Shown: positions 1 to 31,469, numbered from the stretch's first letter. The stretch is DNA of 64,000 bases from Lumbricus terrestris (GCA_949752735.1 OX457053.1:30346563-30410562), one strand, 5' to 3'. Notes: generated by a model not told the origin, from the sequence alone. Numbers and translations are program-made.

Positions 1-230
1 CTTAGAATTGAGTATGTATTTAATAATATTTTATTGGTGGAAAAATACGCCAGAAAGTTTCCGGAAAAATATGAAACTTTCAGGACAATTTTTCCACCTC
101 ACAACACTAACTTCTGATAGTGATTGATGTATTTAGTAACATTATATTGAAAGAAAACTTCGGACTCCTTAGAATTGAGTATGTATTTAATAATATTTTA
201 TTGGTGGAAAAATATGTCGGAAAGTTTCCG
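1..230. repeat. Duplicated repeat unit interrupted by LINE
   Basis: A stretch of about 65 bases at the window start recurs from position 169, giving a spacing of about 168 bp. Related sequence rich in GGAAAGTTTCCG continues after the LINE at 1851-1920, ending in the same CCTCACAACACT seen near 100. The LINE therefore landed inside a pre-existing tandem repeat. The left end of the repeat lies outside the window. Confidence 0.7.
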
Positions 231-232
231 GA

Positions 233-264
<32 letters not shown>

Positions 265-1850
265 CAATTTATATGGCGCCGTAACGCGGCCATACCGCTA
301 CAAGGGCGCCTCACAAACGGCCGACTGCGGGATACGCCTTGGCAAACAGATAAGTTTTAAGCTTTGTTTTGAAAGAGTCCACTGAGGCGGCCAATCTAAT
401 GTCCGGTGGAAGACTGTTCCAGCATCTGGGACCAGCAACCGAGAATGCGCGGTCGCCGAAACGTGTCCTCATCCTCCGTACACGAAGGTCGGTCTTCCCA
501 AGCGACCTGAGTCGCAACCCGGAAGCGGAGGAATGGGTCTCGGAACAGTACTCGCGGATGTATTCAGGCGCTGTCCCATGAAGCGATTTGTAGACCAGCA
601 AACTGAGCTTGAACTCAATTCGGAACGGGACAGGTAGCCAATGTAAGACGTCGCGTAGGAGTGGTGTAACATGATCATATTTCCTTCTATTACAAATGAG
701 CTTCGCCGCGGCATTTAGCACCGACTGAAGTCCGTCCAAAAGACACGCAGGTGCTCCGGCCAGCAGACTGTTACAGCGGTCCACTTGAGAGATGACGAAA
801 GCAGCGACAGCTGCTCTAGCGGCCTCGAAAGGCAAGGACTTGATACAGCTCCTGATGAGACGGAGCTGGCGAAAACAGTTGCTGACCGTCCTAGCCACAT
901 GGCGCCTCATGGATAAGTCAGACTCCAGCACAACGCCCAGATCACGCACCGAGGTCGAAGGCGTGATCGAAGCCCCGCAGACGCTGAGCGCACCGGTGTC
1001 AAGATGAAGGCACCGTCTGCTGGTTGCGCACCACATAAAGTCTGTCTTCTCAGGGTTTAGCCGCAGTCTGTTCGATTTCATCCACTCTGCGATCCGCTCA
1101 ATACCAAGCTCCATTCGCTGCCGCTGTTGCACAACCGTTGATGGAAGTCCTGACGTGTAGAGCTGCGTGTCATCGGCGTAGAAGTGTGATGACAGGCCGA
1201 GACTCGTAGCAAGCTCTCCCACGTCAGCGGTGTAGAGTAGGAAAAGCAGCGGGCCGAGCACGGAGCCCTGAGGGACTCCACAGACGAGGGAGCGGACGGA
1301 TGAAAGAACCCCGTCGAAGAGCACTGACTGTTGGCGACCACTGAGGTAAGAGCGGAGCCAGTCAAGCGCGACCGATCGGATCCCGAATGTTCTTGATAAG
1401 CGCTCAACCAAGATGTCATGGTCGACGGTATCGAACGCGGCTGAGAGGTCCAGCAGACCGAGCAAAGCGTGGTTACCTGCGTCGATCGCCTCGATGATGT
1501 CATTGACTACCTTCAGCAGTGCGGTCTCTGTTGAATGACAACTCCGATAGGCCGACTGATTGGCTGGTAGAAGACCTGTCGACGACAGGTACTCGGTCAG
1601 CTGGATGCTGGCTACGCGTTCGAGAAGCTTTGACAAGAACGACAGGTTTGAGATCGGTCGGTAGCTCGAGAGATCGCAGCGAGGAAGCGTCGGCTTCTTG
1701 AGGCGTGGCGTGACGTACGCGTCCTTGTAGCTCGTCGGGAAGGCACCAGAAGACAGCGACAAGTTGAAGGCTGAAGCGATGTATGGAGCGAGAAGGTCGA
1801 TGCAGGACTTGAGCAGCCACGTTGGCATAGGGTCTTTCATGGAAAGATTC
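231..1850 (-). mobile_element. 5'-truncated CR1/L2-like non-LTR retrotransposon
   Basis: The element reads on the minus strand and ends (low coordinate) in an ATT simple-repeat tail at about 236-262. It is flanked by a 15-bp direct repeat GTCGGAAAGTTTCCG at 216-230 and 1851-1865, the mark of target-primed insertion. Only the reverse transcriptase and the region after it are present; the apurinic endonuclease expected upstream in this superfamily is absent, so the copy is 5'-truncated. The intact reading frame and clean duplication point to a recent insertion. Placement in the CR1/L2 group rests on the RT motifs; a phylogeny could move it to a neighbouring Jockey-superfamily clade. Confidence 0.85.
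311..1840 (-). CDS. LINE reverse transcriptase (5'-truncated ORF2, 509 aa readable)
   Basis: This is the polymerase part of a non-LTR retrotransposon pol protein, which copies its own RNA into DNA at a nicked chromosomal site. Motifs visible in order are SYRPISNLSFLSKLLE (about residue 60), FDTVDHDIL in the palm A block, CGVPQGSVLGPLLF (B block), and the catalytic YADDTQLY at about residue 220. The C-terminal tail ends in the usual KTYLF region. No stop or frameshift interrupts 509 residues. The first Met lies only 10 bases from the truncation point, so it is simply the first one left, not the native start. The copy cannot be autonomous because the endonuclease is missing. Confidence 0.9.
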   Translation of the reverse strand: MKDPMPTWLLKSCIDLLAPYIASAFNLSLSSGAFPTSYKDAYVTPRLKKPTLPRCDLSSYRPISNLSFLSKLLERVASIQLTEYLSSTGLLPANQSAYRSCHSTETALLKVVNDIIEAIDAGNHALLGLLDLSAAFDTVDHDILVERLSRTFGIRSVALDWLRSYLSGRQQSVLFDGVLSSVRSLVCGVPQGSVLGPLLFLLYTADVGELATSLGLSSHFYADDTQLYTSGLPSTVVQQRQRMELGIERIAEWMKSNRLRLNPEKTDFMWCATSRRCLHLDTGALSVCGASITPSTSVRDLGVVLESDLSMRRHVARTVSNCFRQLRLIRSCIKSLPFEAARAAVAAFVISQVDRCNSLLAGAPACLLDGLQSVLNAAAKLICNRRKYDHVTPLLRDVLHWLPVPFRIEFKLSLLVYKSLHGTAPEYIREYCSETHSSASGLRLRSLGKTDLRVRRMRTRFGDRAFSVAGPRCWNSLPPDIRLAASVDSFKTKLKTYLFAKAYPAVGRL

Positions 1851-2433
1851 GTCGGAAAGTTTCCGAAACTTTCCGGAAAGATATGAAACTTTCCGAGGAA
1901 AGTTTCCGCCTCACAACACTACAGGCACATGTAATTAAATGCAAAGCGAATTCATCACTTAAATCGCACTTGTTTCAAACAACTTCTACGGTACCAGTGC
2001 TGCCTAGAAGCTCAAGGCACGTACAGTAGATGATCGCTACTATGCAAAATCGTGATGCAAGCCAAATTCCAGGGTAGAATCCAAGGCGAAGAAGGGAGTC
2101 CGAAAAGACACGGAAACAGTCAACAGAGGATAGGAGTCCATGAAAAGATCTGTTAGTCATATATTGTCGTTAGACTGAGACAGCATTTGGACAGGATTTA
2201 AATGACTGTACACAGTGTACAGATGCTTTGATATCCACATACACTTTCAGTTAGATACGTCGTTATAGGTTGCGTCTCACGCAACTCTGTGTTACAGAGC
2301 GTGTGGATTGCGGTTCACATCCCAAAGCTGGCTTACATCGTAGATCTGTATCTCGGGATAGCATGTTACACGGGTACATAATTGGCGTGGTGACTAATAT
2401 TTAAACGGACAAATTTCCACGATCAATCAGAAT

Positions 2434-2475
2434 TCATATAGCACCAATTCAAGATCTCTACTCAAAGGTGCGGGT
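2434..2475 (-). mobile_element. SINE tail fragment (decayed)
   Basis: The fragment reads TATAGCACCAATTCAAGATC then CTCAAAGGTGC. It matches, with substitutions, the reverse complement of the tail of the SINE family found throughout the window (CGCCTCTGAGTAG ... CTTGAAGGGGCGCTATA). No head is left. Confidence 0.5.
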
Positions 2476-3538
2476 CCTGGGCACGACGTTAAACTGCATC
2501 CATCCTCTGCCACAGGGAACCAGCAACTTCCCTGTGCCGGTCCTAAGCCCGGATAAAATGAGGAAGGTTTGCCAGATGGGTGGAGATACACTGGCAGTAA
2601 AAGACCAAGACCATTGAAATCCGCAAAAACCACGGCACAAGTGACATAGCGACCCAGATGCTTCAAGGTGTCATGATATGGAGCTGACATGCACAGGCCG
2701 GTCAGTACAGACCAGTGGAGAGAGTCGGGGGAGAGAGCGTGGGACACATACGGGCATTGACCCAGGTTGTCCTTCGTGCCTCTCTCCCAATATTCTCTTC
2801 ATCAGACAAGGTGGTCTAGCTGGTTCAAGATGTTAATGATATGGACCTGCAGACCGGACAGGTTGAAGATGGGCAACATGACGCGAGACAGACTCAAACA
2901 GAGAGTGGCGCCGGACACCTACGGGCGTTTAGCCCAAGGATTTCGATGATGATGACGATGACTCAAAGGTGCTCCCAGCCCAGGTCAAACGAAAAAAGCA
3001 GTTGTCAACAGTTGGTGAAACTGAGAACAGTTGTGGATGTTAATAACTTATACTGCAATACAATGCCATCTCTTATAGACAACCGTGGTACATCTTAGGA
3101 GTGAGTCACTGACTCTATACAAGCCATTGTCGTCAGAAGTAAAGAAATTATAGCTTTGCAAACGCTTGCCATAGAAATCAAAACGAAATAGTTACTATAA
3201 ATTTCGGTTTAAAAAGCATGTCAGCACCATTCATCTCGCCGTTTGTTTTATTGTAACACAACAAGTTTTTAAAAAACGGCGTAAGCAATATTGTGTTATA
3301 AATATCGAATGACTAACCAGGTAAAATATGCCCAAGAACATCGTTCCCATTCGAACATGACAGCAAAAGCAGCATGTGTACTCTGCCGTCTGTCTTCGAC
3401 CGAATTTCCAACGCATTTTCGTCAGATTAACGATAGTTTTAAACAAATTCCTAAACCTCGAACATTAAAACGCCTCCCCGAATAATTAAAACGATTTTAA
3501 TCGCTGGCAATTACAGTTTCCTTGATCGTGATCGCTGG

Positions 3539-3966
3539 CAGGGATGCCACTCTGGATTTTGAAAAAAGGTCAGATCCGGTCGGAAAAGGCTAGAAAATGC
3601 TAGATTGACGATTTACTTGTAAAACACAATAGATTTTTCAAATTTTACGGCTTTAAAATTCTGACGACCTCTTTTTTAGTCGTCTGATGACTAAAATTTG
3701 CTTTCTTTTCCTTCCCGAAAAATTTCTGATGACTTTCTTTTTTCAGTCTTTCGCTCAAAAATTTACAATTTTTGGTCCAAATTCACAAAATTTTCGATTT
3801 TTTCAAGTCTTTTGTGCATTTTTAGTTAAAAATAAATAAATTTGTATGTGAAAAGTCGAAAAACCGCTGTGAGAAAAAAGGCTAGATCCTGACAAAAAAC
3901 CTAGAAACCTAGATAAGACCGAAAATGCCTAGATCTAGGTGTAAAAAGCTCTGAGTGGCATCCCTG
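3539..3966. mobile_element. TIR transposon, CAGGGATGCCAC ends, 428 bp
   Basis: The left end CAGGGATGCCACTC is the inverse of the right end GAGTGGCATCCCTG. The element is bracketed by an 11-bp direct repeat GTGATCGCTGG at 3528-3538 and 3967-3977. Eleven bases is longer than the 8-bp duplication of hAT elements; part of the match may be chance. No transposase is encoded. The interior carries the GACGACC...TTTTTTAGTCGTC core also seen in several other TIR families here. Confidence 0.75.
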
Positions 3967-4448
3967 GTGATCGCTGGGCTCTGGGCGTGCTGTTAAGTAC
4001 CTACTCTACCGGATCCCGGATCCAACTAATTTACATTCAGTCTACTATTCCTTGTTCCACAAAACTTTGAATTTCGACAACTGTTGATCTATGAGTGAAT
4101 AAAAGATAAGGGCTTGCAGGAGAAGCATGCTTCAATTGTTACTATATATTTCAGTTATTTGAGTTAAAAGTGTCCGTTACTCGTATGGAATAAATGAAGA
4201 AAGTTGTGTCGATTTATTTTATATTTTTTAGTCTATGGTTGTAACGACTGGTTGCATGTTGCAAGTTGGAGCACTAAAAGCTGTCAGAATTTCCCAAATT
4301 TCGCTATAGATTGTATGTTTCGAAGTGTATATTTGATAAATAAATTGTTGTGTTATGTCCTTGCAACATTTTAAAACAATCAAGTTTGAAACAGAGTACA
4401 TATGCTAAGAATTAAAACAAAACTAGTGTAAGTAAGTAAGTAAGTAAG

Positions 4449-4542
4449 TGCATCATCAATTGGTGTAGACTCAAATTCAACATATATATCGTCGGTGGAT
4501 GCCGACGGAAGTGACGTCAAAATTCCAACCTTGCCAACCAAG
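4449..4542 (+). CDS. Possible upstream coding exon of gene 1 (uncertain)
   Basis: One frame is open for about 31 codons, reads like protein (…SVDADGSDVKIPTLPTK) and stops exactly at a donor-like AAG|GTAAAT. It follows an AAGT repeat that could supply the acceptor AG. It ends in phase 0. The sequence before the chosen gene 1 ATG (4796) is open in frame back to an AG at 4761-4762, so a longer N-terminus spliced from here is possible. That acceptor lacks a pyrimidine tract. It may equally be a 5' UTR exon or chance. Confidence 0.3.
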
Positions 4543-4795
4543 GTAAATAACATTTCTGTAAACAAGTTCTCGTGATGGTATATTATGTTCCACTGAGAAA
4601 TTGTTGATCGTATCTAACGTTTTAAATTAGTCTTCTTATATTTAATAATGCGTGTGATATCCACAAATGCCGGACGCTCTGAATTTATAAATATGTGCGA
4701 TGTTTAATTGCGTGTGGATTTTGTTCAGAGCCTAGATTGCGGCGGCAAATATATACACACAGAAGCAAAATCTCGTGCGAAGAGCTGCACTCGTC

Positions 4796-25464
<20,669 letters not shown>

Positions 25465-25626
25465 ATGGGCGGAGTTTATTAGGGGGCGGGCTAAGCCCCT
25501 CCAAGAAGACCCAGATTCATTTTTTTCGTCGTGTAAATGGTTTCTTTTCCCGGGCTTAGCCCCCCCCCCCCCCTAGAAGGCTTTATCTATAGCCCCTCCA
25601 AGAACGGAAACCAAACTCCGCCCATG
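25465..25626. mobile_element. hAT-type MITE, CATGGGCGGAG ends, 162 bp
   Basis: Left CATGGGCGGAGTTT and right AAACTCCGCCCATG are exact inverse copies. An exact 8-bp direct repeat CCTATAAA flanks it (25457-25464, 25627-25634). An 8-bp target duplication with short TIRs is typical of the hAT superfamily. No coding capacity. Confidence 0.85.
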
Positions 25627-25778
25627 CCTATAAATATTCATTTTATTGAGAGAATGACGGGTCTTCCTAACGCGACAATTAGCAGACGACAGTTTGAAGG
25701 TAAAAGTGTGAGCGCTGCGTCGAAACAGAGCCTCGGAGGGGTTGTCCAAAGATGTCAGGCAAAGGTCCATCGATCATG

Positions 25779-25977
25779 CAGGGCTGTTTTTAAGGAATTT
25801 TTAGAGCTGCACAAACCATTCTTTTCTTTGCCATCCTCCATGGTAAATTACTTCCAAAGTAGGACAACGACATTTTTTGCTAGTTTTAACTGTAGGCTAC
25901 AGAAGTGCTTCTACAACTGCGCAAATCCTTTTAGAGCTGCACTTTTTGTGCACAACTGCACGTTAAAGAAAGCCCTG
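25779..25977 (-). mobile_element. MITE, CAGGGCT...AACGTG family, about 199 bp
   Basis: Starts CAGGGCTGTTTTTAAGGAA and ends CACGTTAAAGAAAGCCCTG, the reverse orientation of the copies at 34000 and 57704, with the same interior (TTGCTAGTTTTAAC, AGAAGTGCTTCTACAACTG). The flanks do not give a clean duplication (GGTCCATC versus GGTCCATG nearby). Confidence 0.75.
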
Positions 25978-26004
25978 GGTCCATGTTCTCTGTGCAGAAA
26001 GGGA

Positions 26005-26106
26005 CACAGAGACAGACAGAGACAGACAAACAGACAGCGACAGAGAGAGACATACACATAGAGAGACACACACATAGAGAGACACAGAGACAGACAGACA
26101 GAGAGA
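26005..26106. repeat. GACA/GAGA simple repeat
   Basis: Run of GACAGA and GAGACAC units. It gives the Arg/Gln-rich C-terminus of a spurious frame that starts at 25537. Confidence 0.85.
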
Positions 26107-26322
26107 TTCGAAGGCTCGAGAAGTTGCGAAAGCGAGTTTAGTTTCCGTGAAATAGGATTGGAAGGCGGAAATTCAGATAAGTCAGAGTAGGAATTTTTGA
26201 AAGTTGAGTGATAGCAGCGCCTGATATGATATAATTTATTGCACTAATTACGGTTCAGTTGATAGCACTCGAAGCGCAAATCGGTAAAATTTCCAGGTCG
26301 GTTAAGTCCTTTGAGAGAGAGT

Positions 26323-26325
<3 letters not shown>

Positions 26326-26402
<77 letters not shown>
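26326..26402. repeat. TA dinucleotide array
   Basis: Uninterrupted TA repeat of about 38 units. Confidence 0.98.
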
Positions 26403-26405
<3 letters not shown>

Positions 26406-26487
26406 ACGTATAGGTCTAATAGGCTATTCATTCAATAACAGATTAATAATAATAATAATAATTATAATAATAATAATAATTAATATT

Positions 26488-26532
26488 CCCTATTCGTCAA
26501 GGTACGTCCAACTGGGACCTTGACGAATAGGG
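26488..26532. repeat. Perfect hairpin, 16-bp stem, 13-base loop
   Basis: CCCTATTCGTCAAGGT (26488-26503) is the exact inverse of ACCTTGACGAATAGGG (26517-26532). It follows an AAT/ATA array. A related TTTATTCGTCAA occurs next to another AAT array at 51704, suggesting a shared mobile unit. Confidence 0.85.
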
Positions 26533-26571
26533 TCTATTCCAGACAAATCTGCTTTTATATAGAGTGTCGGA

Positions 26572-26697
26572 AGTCCCCGAGGGATCATGTCTAGGCTACC
26601 TCGGGGCAAAATTTAAAAAATAATAATAATGGTGATAATAATAGTAATAATAATAATAATGATAATAATAATGGCAATAATAGTAGTGATAATAATG

Positions 26698-26766
<69 letters not shown>

Positions 26767-26902
26767 GTGCCCCTAAACGCAGTAGCGTTTAGGGGCACTT
26801 TCGCCAGCCAAGAAATCGATGATTAGGGCCATTCTGGACTGGTTTTTAAACAAGTAGTTAGTAATAAGTCCCCGAGGGATCCTAAATACCTCGGGGCAAA
26901 AA
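26572..26902. repeat. AAT arrays with CCCCGAGG/CCTCGGGG hairpins
   Basis: GTCCCCGAGGGATC followed by CCTCGGGGCAAAA occurs twice (26572-26611 and 26868-26901). Between them are AAT repeats (26616-26764) and the perfect hairpin at 26764-26801. The arrangement suggests short inverted-repeat units separated by AAT tails. Confidence 0.75.
26764..26801. repeat. Perfect hairpin, 17-bp stem, AGTA loop
   Basis: AAAGTGCCCCTAAACGC (26764-26780) is followed by AGTA and then its exact inverse GCGTTTAGGGGCACTTT (26785-26801). It sits directly at the end of an AAT array. Confidence 0.9.
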
Positions 26903-26988
26903 AAAATAATAATAATAATAATAATAAATATGTCGATAATAGCCTAGACATTAGGGTGGTTCGAATGTAATGAACAAAAAACTTTTTC

Positions 26989-27025
<37 letters not shown>

Positions 27026-27035
27026 GTTCATTTCT

Positions 27036-27242
27036 GAGCTGGGGAGGAGAATTGCTGCTGCTACGCATGACCCTATGGAAACGTCTTACTTATTCCAGCG
27101 GATTTCGGTGGCTCTTCAACGGGGGAACGCCATCTGCCTCTCCGGAACATTGCCACCGCTCCCCGATCGACACGAGAAGGAGATTTACAATCCGGCAAAA
27201 CGAGCCGTGGAACGACAGAAGGAAGCGACCTGCAGCAGATGA
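27036..27242 (+). pseudogene. Unidentified coding remnant between AAT arrays (68 codons)
   Basis: A GC-richer island between two AAT arrays is open from GAG at 27036 to TGA at 27240 and reads ELGRRIAAATHDPMETSYLF then QRISVALQRGNAICLSGTLP, ending in a basic Arg/Lys/Glu-rich tail. It has no start codon and a stop immediately upstream (27024). Composition and flanks suggest the C-terminal end of a transposon-encoded protein, but I cannot name the family. Confidence 0.45.
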
Positions 27243-27282
27243 GACTGTGTGGCACATTAATATGTCGATTGTAGCCTAGACT

Positions 27283-27354
<72 letters not shown>
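27283..27354. repeat. AAT trinucleotide array
   Basis: Uninterrupted AAT/ATA repeat, directly followed by a minus-strand SINE tail fragment (CAGCGCCCCTTCAAGG) at about 27358-27390. Confidence 0.95.
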
Positions 27355-27356
<2 letters not shown>

Positions 27357-27390
27357 AGCGTAACAGCGCCCCTTCAAGGAACGCTCCAGT

Positions 27391-28825
27391 CCTGCTGAGG
27401 AAGACGTAGCCTGCAGTATAGGCCTAGCCTAGACCGGCCTTTAGTATACTGCTACGAGATGAGCATAATAAAAAGCGTCAAAATGAGTCAAATAATTACT
27501 ATAAATACGTTAAGGAACATAATTATAGACCTATATGTTTTGTCCTACAACAATGCTATTGTAGAGTCATTAGCTATAGGCCTATTAATTGGTGACGTGT
27601 TCCTGTTATGATATTATTATATGCCTATCTAGGCTATCTATAGTCCGTATTGTGACGACATCTCAAAATTTTCTCTGCAAAATGTTACGTCATTAACTTT
27701 GCCATTGAATAATAAATTATGATGATGATGTGTAAGAGAGTGCAGGCCTACGTTCGAACCGCGGTTTGCTTCCCGAAGCGCCCTTATTTAAGAGATTTAG
27801 TATAGGCCTAATGACCCTCTGGATTACCAAATAGGCCTACGACCCGAAGGCCATTGACTATGTAGACTACGGAGACGTTTATCCAAAGGGCAGCGGTGAT
27901 CTCACTAGATCATTTCATTGGGAAATAAGTTGACTCTAGGCAAAATACGATCGCTCTGGAACAAACGCGAGCATTTACAATTTTACATGTGGTATTATAG
28001 CTTTAGCAGTTCATTGTCAACAGCGAACAGTCTGACGAGGCGAAAGCTATAGACTGCAGTACGTGGGAGGTTAGTTTTCATAATTGCCGTGTTAATATTT
28101 ATTTAGAGTGTGTTTGTAAAAATGAAATAATGCATTTTCTCAAACACGATGTGTATAAGAACAAATAGTATTTACTTTTGAAAGGAATTTCTTTGTGAGG
28201 TTTTACAGCAGAGTGGAGATCACGGATATGATCTGATCGACGTAATCATGATGATGATGATGATGACGACGACGATGATGATGATGAGTAATTATTTAAA
28301 CAGAGTAAACACCCCCGAAACAAAATCCTGGCTGCGCCCTTGGCTACTTGTAGGCCTAAAGCGTTGCTCTAAAGAATGGGTCTAACTATTTTACAGTAAC
28401 TAGACATATATATAGCCTAAGATGAGCCCTAGCTAGCCACATCATGTTTAATAGGCTACATAAATTAACGCGCTGCAGTAACTGTGTGTTTACTTTTAAA
28501 TATAGGCCTAAGCCTAATAGTTAAGGCTACGTTAGCCTTCAATGCTTATTGACGTATACGTGTTACTATATTAAGGTAATGGCCATTCCGTATTGTGACA
28601 TCATCTCTTTGTTCTACAAACGCATCTGTTACGTCATTAGCTTTGCTCATAAATATATTGATGTTAGGCCTACTGTATAATGATACTACGTCAAAATAAT
28701 TTTTATTAACTTCTTATTATTAAATTGCGGCGACACACATGTATCTTTCTTTGTCGCATAAAATATGTATAAAATGGATAAAAATGTTCCCAATCATTGC
28801 CAGGTAGGCCTTCGAATGCTAATAA
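27391..28825. other. Intergenic DNA, no gene seen
   Basis: AT-rich sequence with frequent TAGGCCTA motifs and a short GAT/GAC run at about 28248-28286. A sentence-like TCCGTATTGTGACGACATCT at 27644 has a relative at 28587 (TTCCGTATTGTGACATCATC), so part is an old duplicated repeat. No supported coding region. Confidence 0.5.
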
Positions 28826-29263
28826 TGACACAATCCATGAAAAGGTACCAAGTCTTAGTAATGGAGTTAGAACTGCCACAAAATAGGTTAATAATTACTG
28901 GACAGAATAAAAAAAAATTGAAGTTAATATCTTCTCATTTCCCAAAGATATCAGGATTCACACGACATATGAATTAATCGTTAAAAAAGGTAAAATTATA
29001 TTTGAAACCCATAGAACAATAATCCATGAAAAGATAACAAGTCTTAGTAATGGAGTTAGAACTGCCACAACATAGGTAAATTATTACTGGACAGAATAAA
29101 AAAAAATGAAGTTAATATCTTCTCAATTCCCAAAGATATCCGGATTCACACGACATATGAATTAATCGTTACGAAAGGGAAAAAATAGACCCCCACGTCC
29201 TTTCAGGCTGTTTTCTGACGAAACTGTGAACTAAGACTTGGTACCTTTTCATGGATTGTGTCA
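28826..29263. mobile_element. TIR element with internal duplication, 438 bp
   Basis: The left end TGACACAATCCATGAAAAGG is the exact inverse of the right end CCTTTTCATGGATTGTGTCA, and the match continues through GTACCAAGTCTTAG. Inside, about 150 bp (28831-28983) is repeated at 29019-29172 with few changes. No transposase and no obvious target duplication. Confidence 0.8.
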
Positions 29264-29334
29264 CTTATTATTTATTATTTAAAAAAAACATGTAAATGGC
29301 CTGGTCAAAGGCTACCAAGGGCTGAATTTCACTC

Positions 29335-29625
29335 GGGGACAGATACAGGAACGAGGACATCCGAAAGAAGCTCGGAGAAGCTTGTGTAACTGACAAGATA
29401 CGAGAGACCAGGTTGAGATGGTACGGTCATGTGATGAGAAGAGAGGAGAACAGCTGCATTAAAAGAATCATGAAGGCGGATGTCTATGGACGACGCAGTC
29501 GGGGACGACAAAAGAAGAGATGGGAGGATGCGATGTATACATGCAGAGAGGACATGAAACGTCTCAAACAGAAAAATGAAGACACTGAAGACAGAGGAAA
29601 GTGGAAGAAGAGGATCCGAGTGGCT
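29335..29625 (+). pseudogene. LINE reverse transcriptase 3' end, 5' part of split copy
   Basis: One frame reads DRYRNEDIRKKLGEACVTDK, then RLRWYGHVMRREENSCIKRI, then GRRSRGRQKKRWEDAMYTCR, ending KRIRVA at 29625. This is the hallmark C-terminal tail of a LINE pol protein (LRWYGHVxRR, RSRGRxKxRW). The reading frame is cut by the TIR element starting at 29626 and resumes at 31470. Confidence 0.85.
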
Positions 29626-29723
29626 CAAGGCCTTAGCTAGGGGAGTGTTTTGGCCCTTTTGGGTGTTTGAACACCCCCCGAAATGGAAAATGTGAAAAAT
29701 AATATAATGCATTTACGAGCATA

Positions 29724-31338
29724 CAGTGGCGTCTAACCCCCCCACTTGGAGTGGGAGAGCAAACCCCCCCATTTTCGCCGACTTAAAACAATTGTATGAG
29801 AATCTGTTCATATGATGCGCGTTGCACTGTTGTGATGCGCCCCTCCCCATTAGAAACTTTTTGAATTTGCACATTGCAATAGCAGCATTTTAAGGTGTCG
29901 TCTTAACAAAATAGCTGTACTTTTTCACTGACACATTAGAAACTTTTTGAATTTCCACATTGCAATGGCAGCATTTTAGGGTGTCGTCTTAACAAAATAG
30001 CTGTACTTTTTCAGTGGCCCATTAGAAACTTTTTGAATTTCCACAATGCAATGGCAGCATTTTAAGGTGTCGTCTTAACAAAATAGCTGTACATTTTCAG
30101 TGGTCCATTAGAAACTTTTTGAATTTGCACATTGCAATGGAAGCATTTTAAGGTGCCGTCTTAACAAAATAGCTGTACTTTTCAGTGGCCCATTAGAAAC
30201 TTTTTGAATTTGCACATTGCAATGGCAGCATTTTAGGGTGTCATCTTAACAATATAGCTGTACTTTTTCAGTGGCCCATTAGAAACTGTTTGAATTTCCC
30301 CATTGCAATGGCACCATTTTAAGGGGTCATCTTAACAAACAAAAAACTGAACTTTTTCAGTGACTCATTACGAACTTTTTGAATTTCCACATTGCAATGG
30401 CAGCATTTTAAGTTGCCATCTTAGACGAATTTTCATTATAGATAAATAAGCTCAATGAATAACACTGTAGTAAATTATAATGATATTTATGAAATTGTTC
30501 TGAAACATTGGGGCGATATAGGCATCTCCGCCACCCCTTTAAACCTCCGTCCATGCGCTTTGAACCTGAAAGCTAATAATTCGAATTCTCCACAGAAACT
30601 CTCTGTGTAGGCAGACCTTTAGCTGTTGACAACTCCTGCTGATGTCGATGCAACTCTTCGCGAAATAAGAAAAGCTTATAACACAGAAACAGACAAATTC
30701 GGTTGTCTATGGTAGACCTACATGTATAATGACTACCATCTAGCTTCCTGCACTTATGGCTGCATCTCTATAGCATGGAAAGACTCGGCTTTACATCAGA
30801 GCTGCTCTTATCCAGTTCAGCGATATGCTGGCTGGGAATCTAATGGGAAACATCTGTTATTAGCTTCATTAGGCTTAGGCTACTTTTACAGAAGGGACCA
30901 CTGTCCGAAGACTGGGGTAGGCTACACGTGCACAGCATGTGTCAAACGGGTCGTTTGATTCTTGCTGCGCGACCGTCGCAATCATTAATTTTGTTGCCTT
31001 CATCACCTGCCAAGAGTGGGGCTTCGGCTTGGCTCCGTCAGTAAACGTGATTAGCGATAAGAGGTCAATCCCGAATGGGTGTGTTCCACCCTTGTATGCC
31101 AGGGACCTGACTGACACTAATGTCTATGAGTTGTCCTGCGAACCGTGGGTTCGTTAGTCCAAGGTAATAATGTTTTTCGATACATAAATGATGCACAAAT
31201 AATAATTTTCGTATTCCAGGCCTTTATTTAATAGAAATTCACCAACCCCCCCATTTTACACCCGAAAAAGTCAAACCCCCCACTTTCAGAAACCGTGGGA
31301 GAACGTTCTCCCAACCCCCCCATTGGTAGACGCCACTG
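29724..31338. mobile_element. hAT-type element, CAGTGGCGTCTA ends, 1,615 bp, nested
   Basis: Left CAGTGGCGTCTA and right TAGACGCCACTG are exact inverse copies, and the element is flanked by an exact 8-bp repeat CGAGCATA (29716-29723, 31339-31346). The left third holds about seven tandem copies of a unit of about 85-90 bp. No intact transposase; the right half has short frames only. C-rich and G-rich stretches lie next to both ends. Confidence 0.85.
29850..30425. repeat. Tandem repeat, unit about 85-90 bp, about 7 copies
   Basis: Each unit contains CATTAGAAACTTTTTGAATT, CACATTGCAATGGCAGCATT and GTCTTAACAAAATAGCTGTA. Copies differ by scattered substitutions. It lies wholly inside the 1,615-bp element. 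Confidence 0.9.
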
Positions 31339-31469
31339 CGAGCATATGTCATAAAAACCATGAAATAAAACCATGAAAACACCCCCCCCCCCGAAATGGA
31401 AAAATGTAGTTTTTTGGGAAGGGAAATTGGCGAAACACCCCCCGAAATAAAATCCTGGCTACGGCCTTG

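Larger units (their letters stand above)
1921..4448. other. Upstream non-coding region with repeat fragments
   Basis: No supported gene. It holds a decayed minus-strand SINE tail at about 2434-2475 (TATAGCACC then CTCAAAGGTGC), a second weak one near 2968-2995, and the TIR element at 3539-3966. A run of AAGT tetranucleotides lies at 4430-4448. The promoter of gene 1 should lie between here and 4796, but I see no convincing TATA or initiator motif. Confidence 0.5.
29626..31469. mobile_element. hAT-type element, CAAGGCC ends, split by a second element
   Basis: Ends CAAGGCCTTAGCTAGG and CCTGGCTACGGCCTTG form TIRs shared with the intact copy at 33486-33792. It interrupts a LINE fragment; flanks GAGTGGCT (left) and CAGTGGCT (right, after two extra bases) are a near-match target duplication. 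Without the inner insertion and its duplication it is only about 221 bp. Confidence 0.8.

Noticed and set aside
25537..26061. 174-residue plus-strand frame
   Set aside because: It runs across a MITE (25779-25977) and ends in a GACA simple repeat; composition is not protein-like and no domain is visible.
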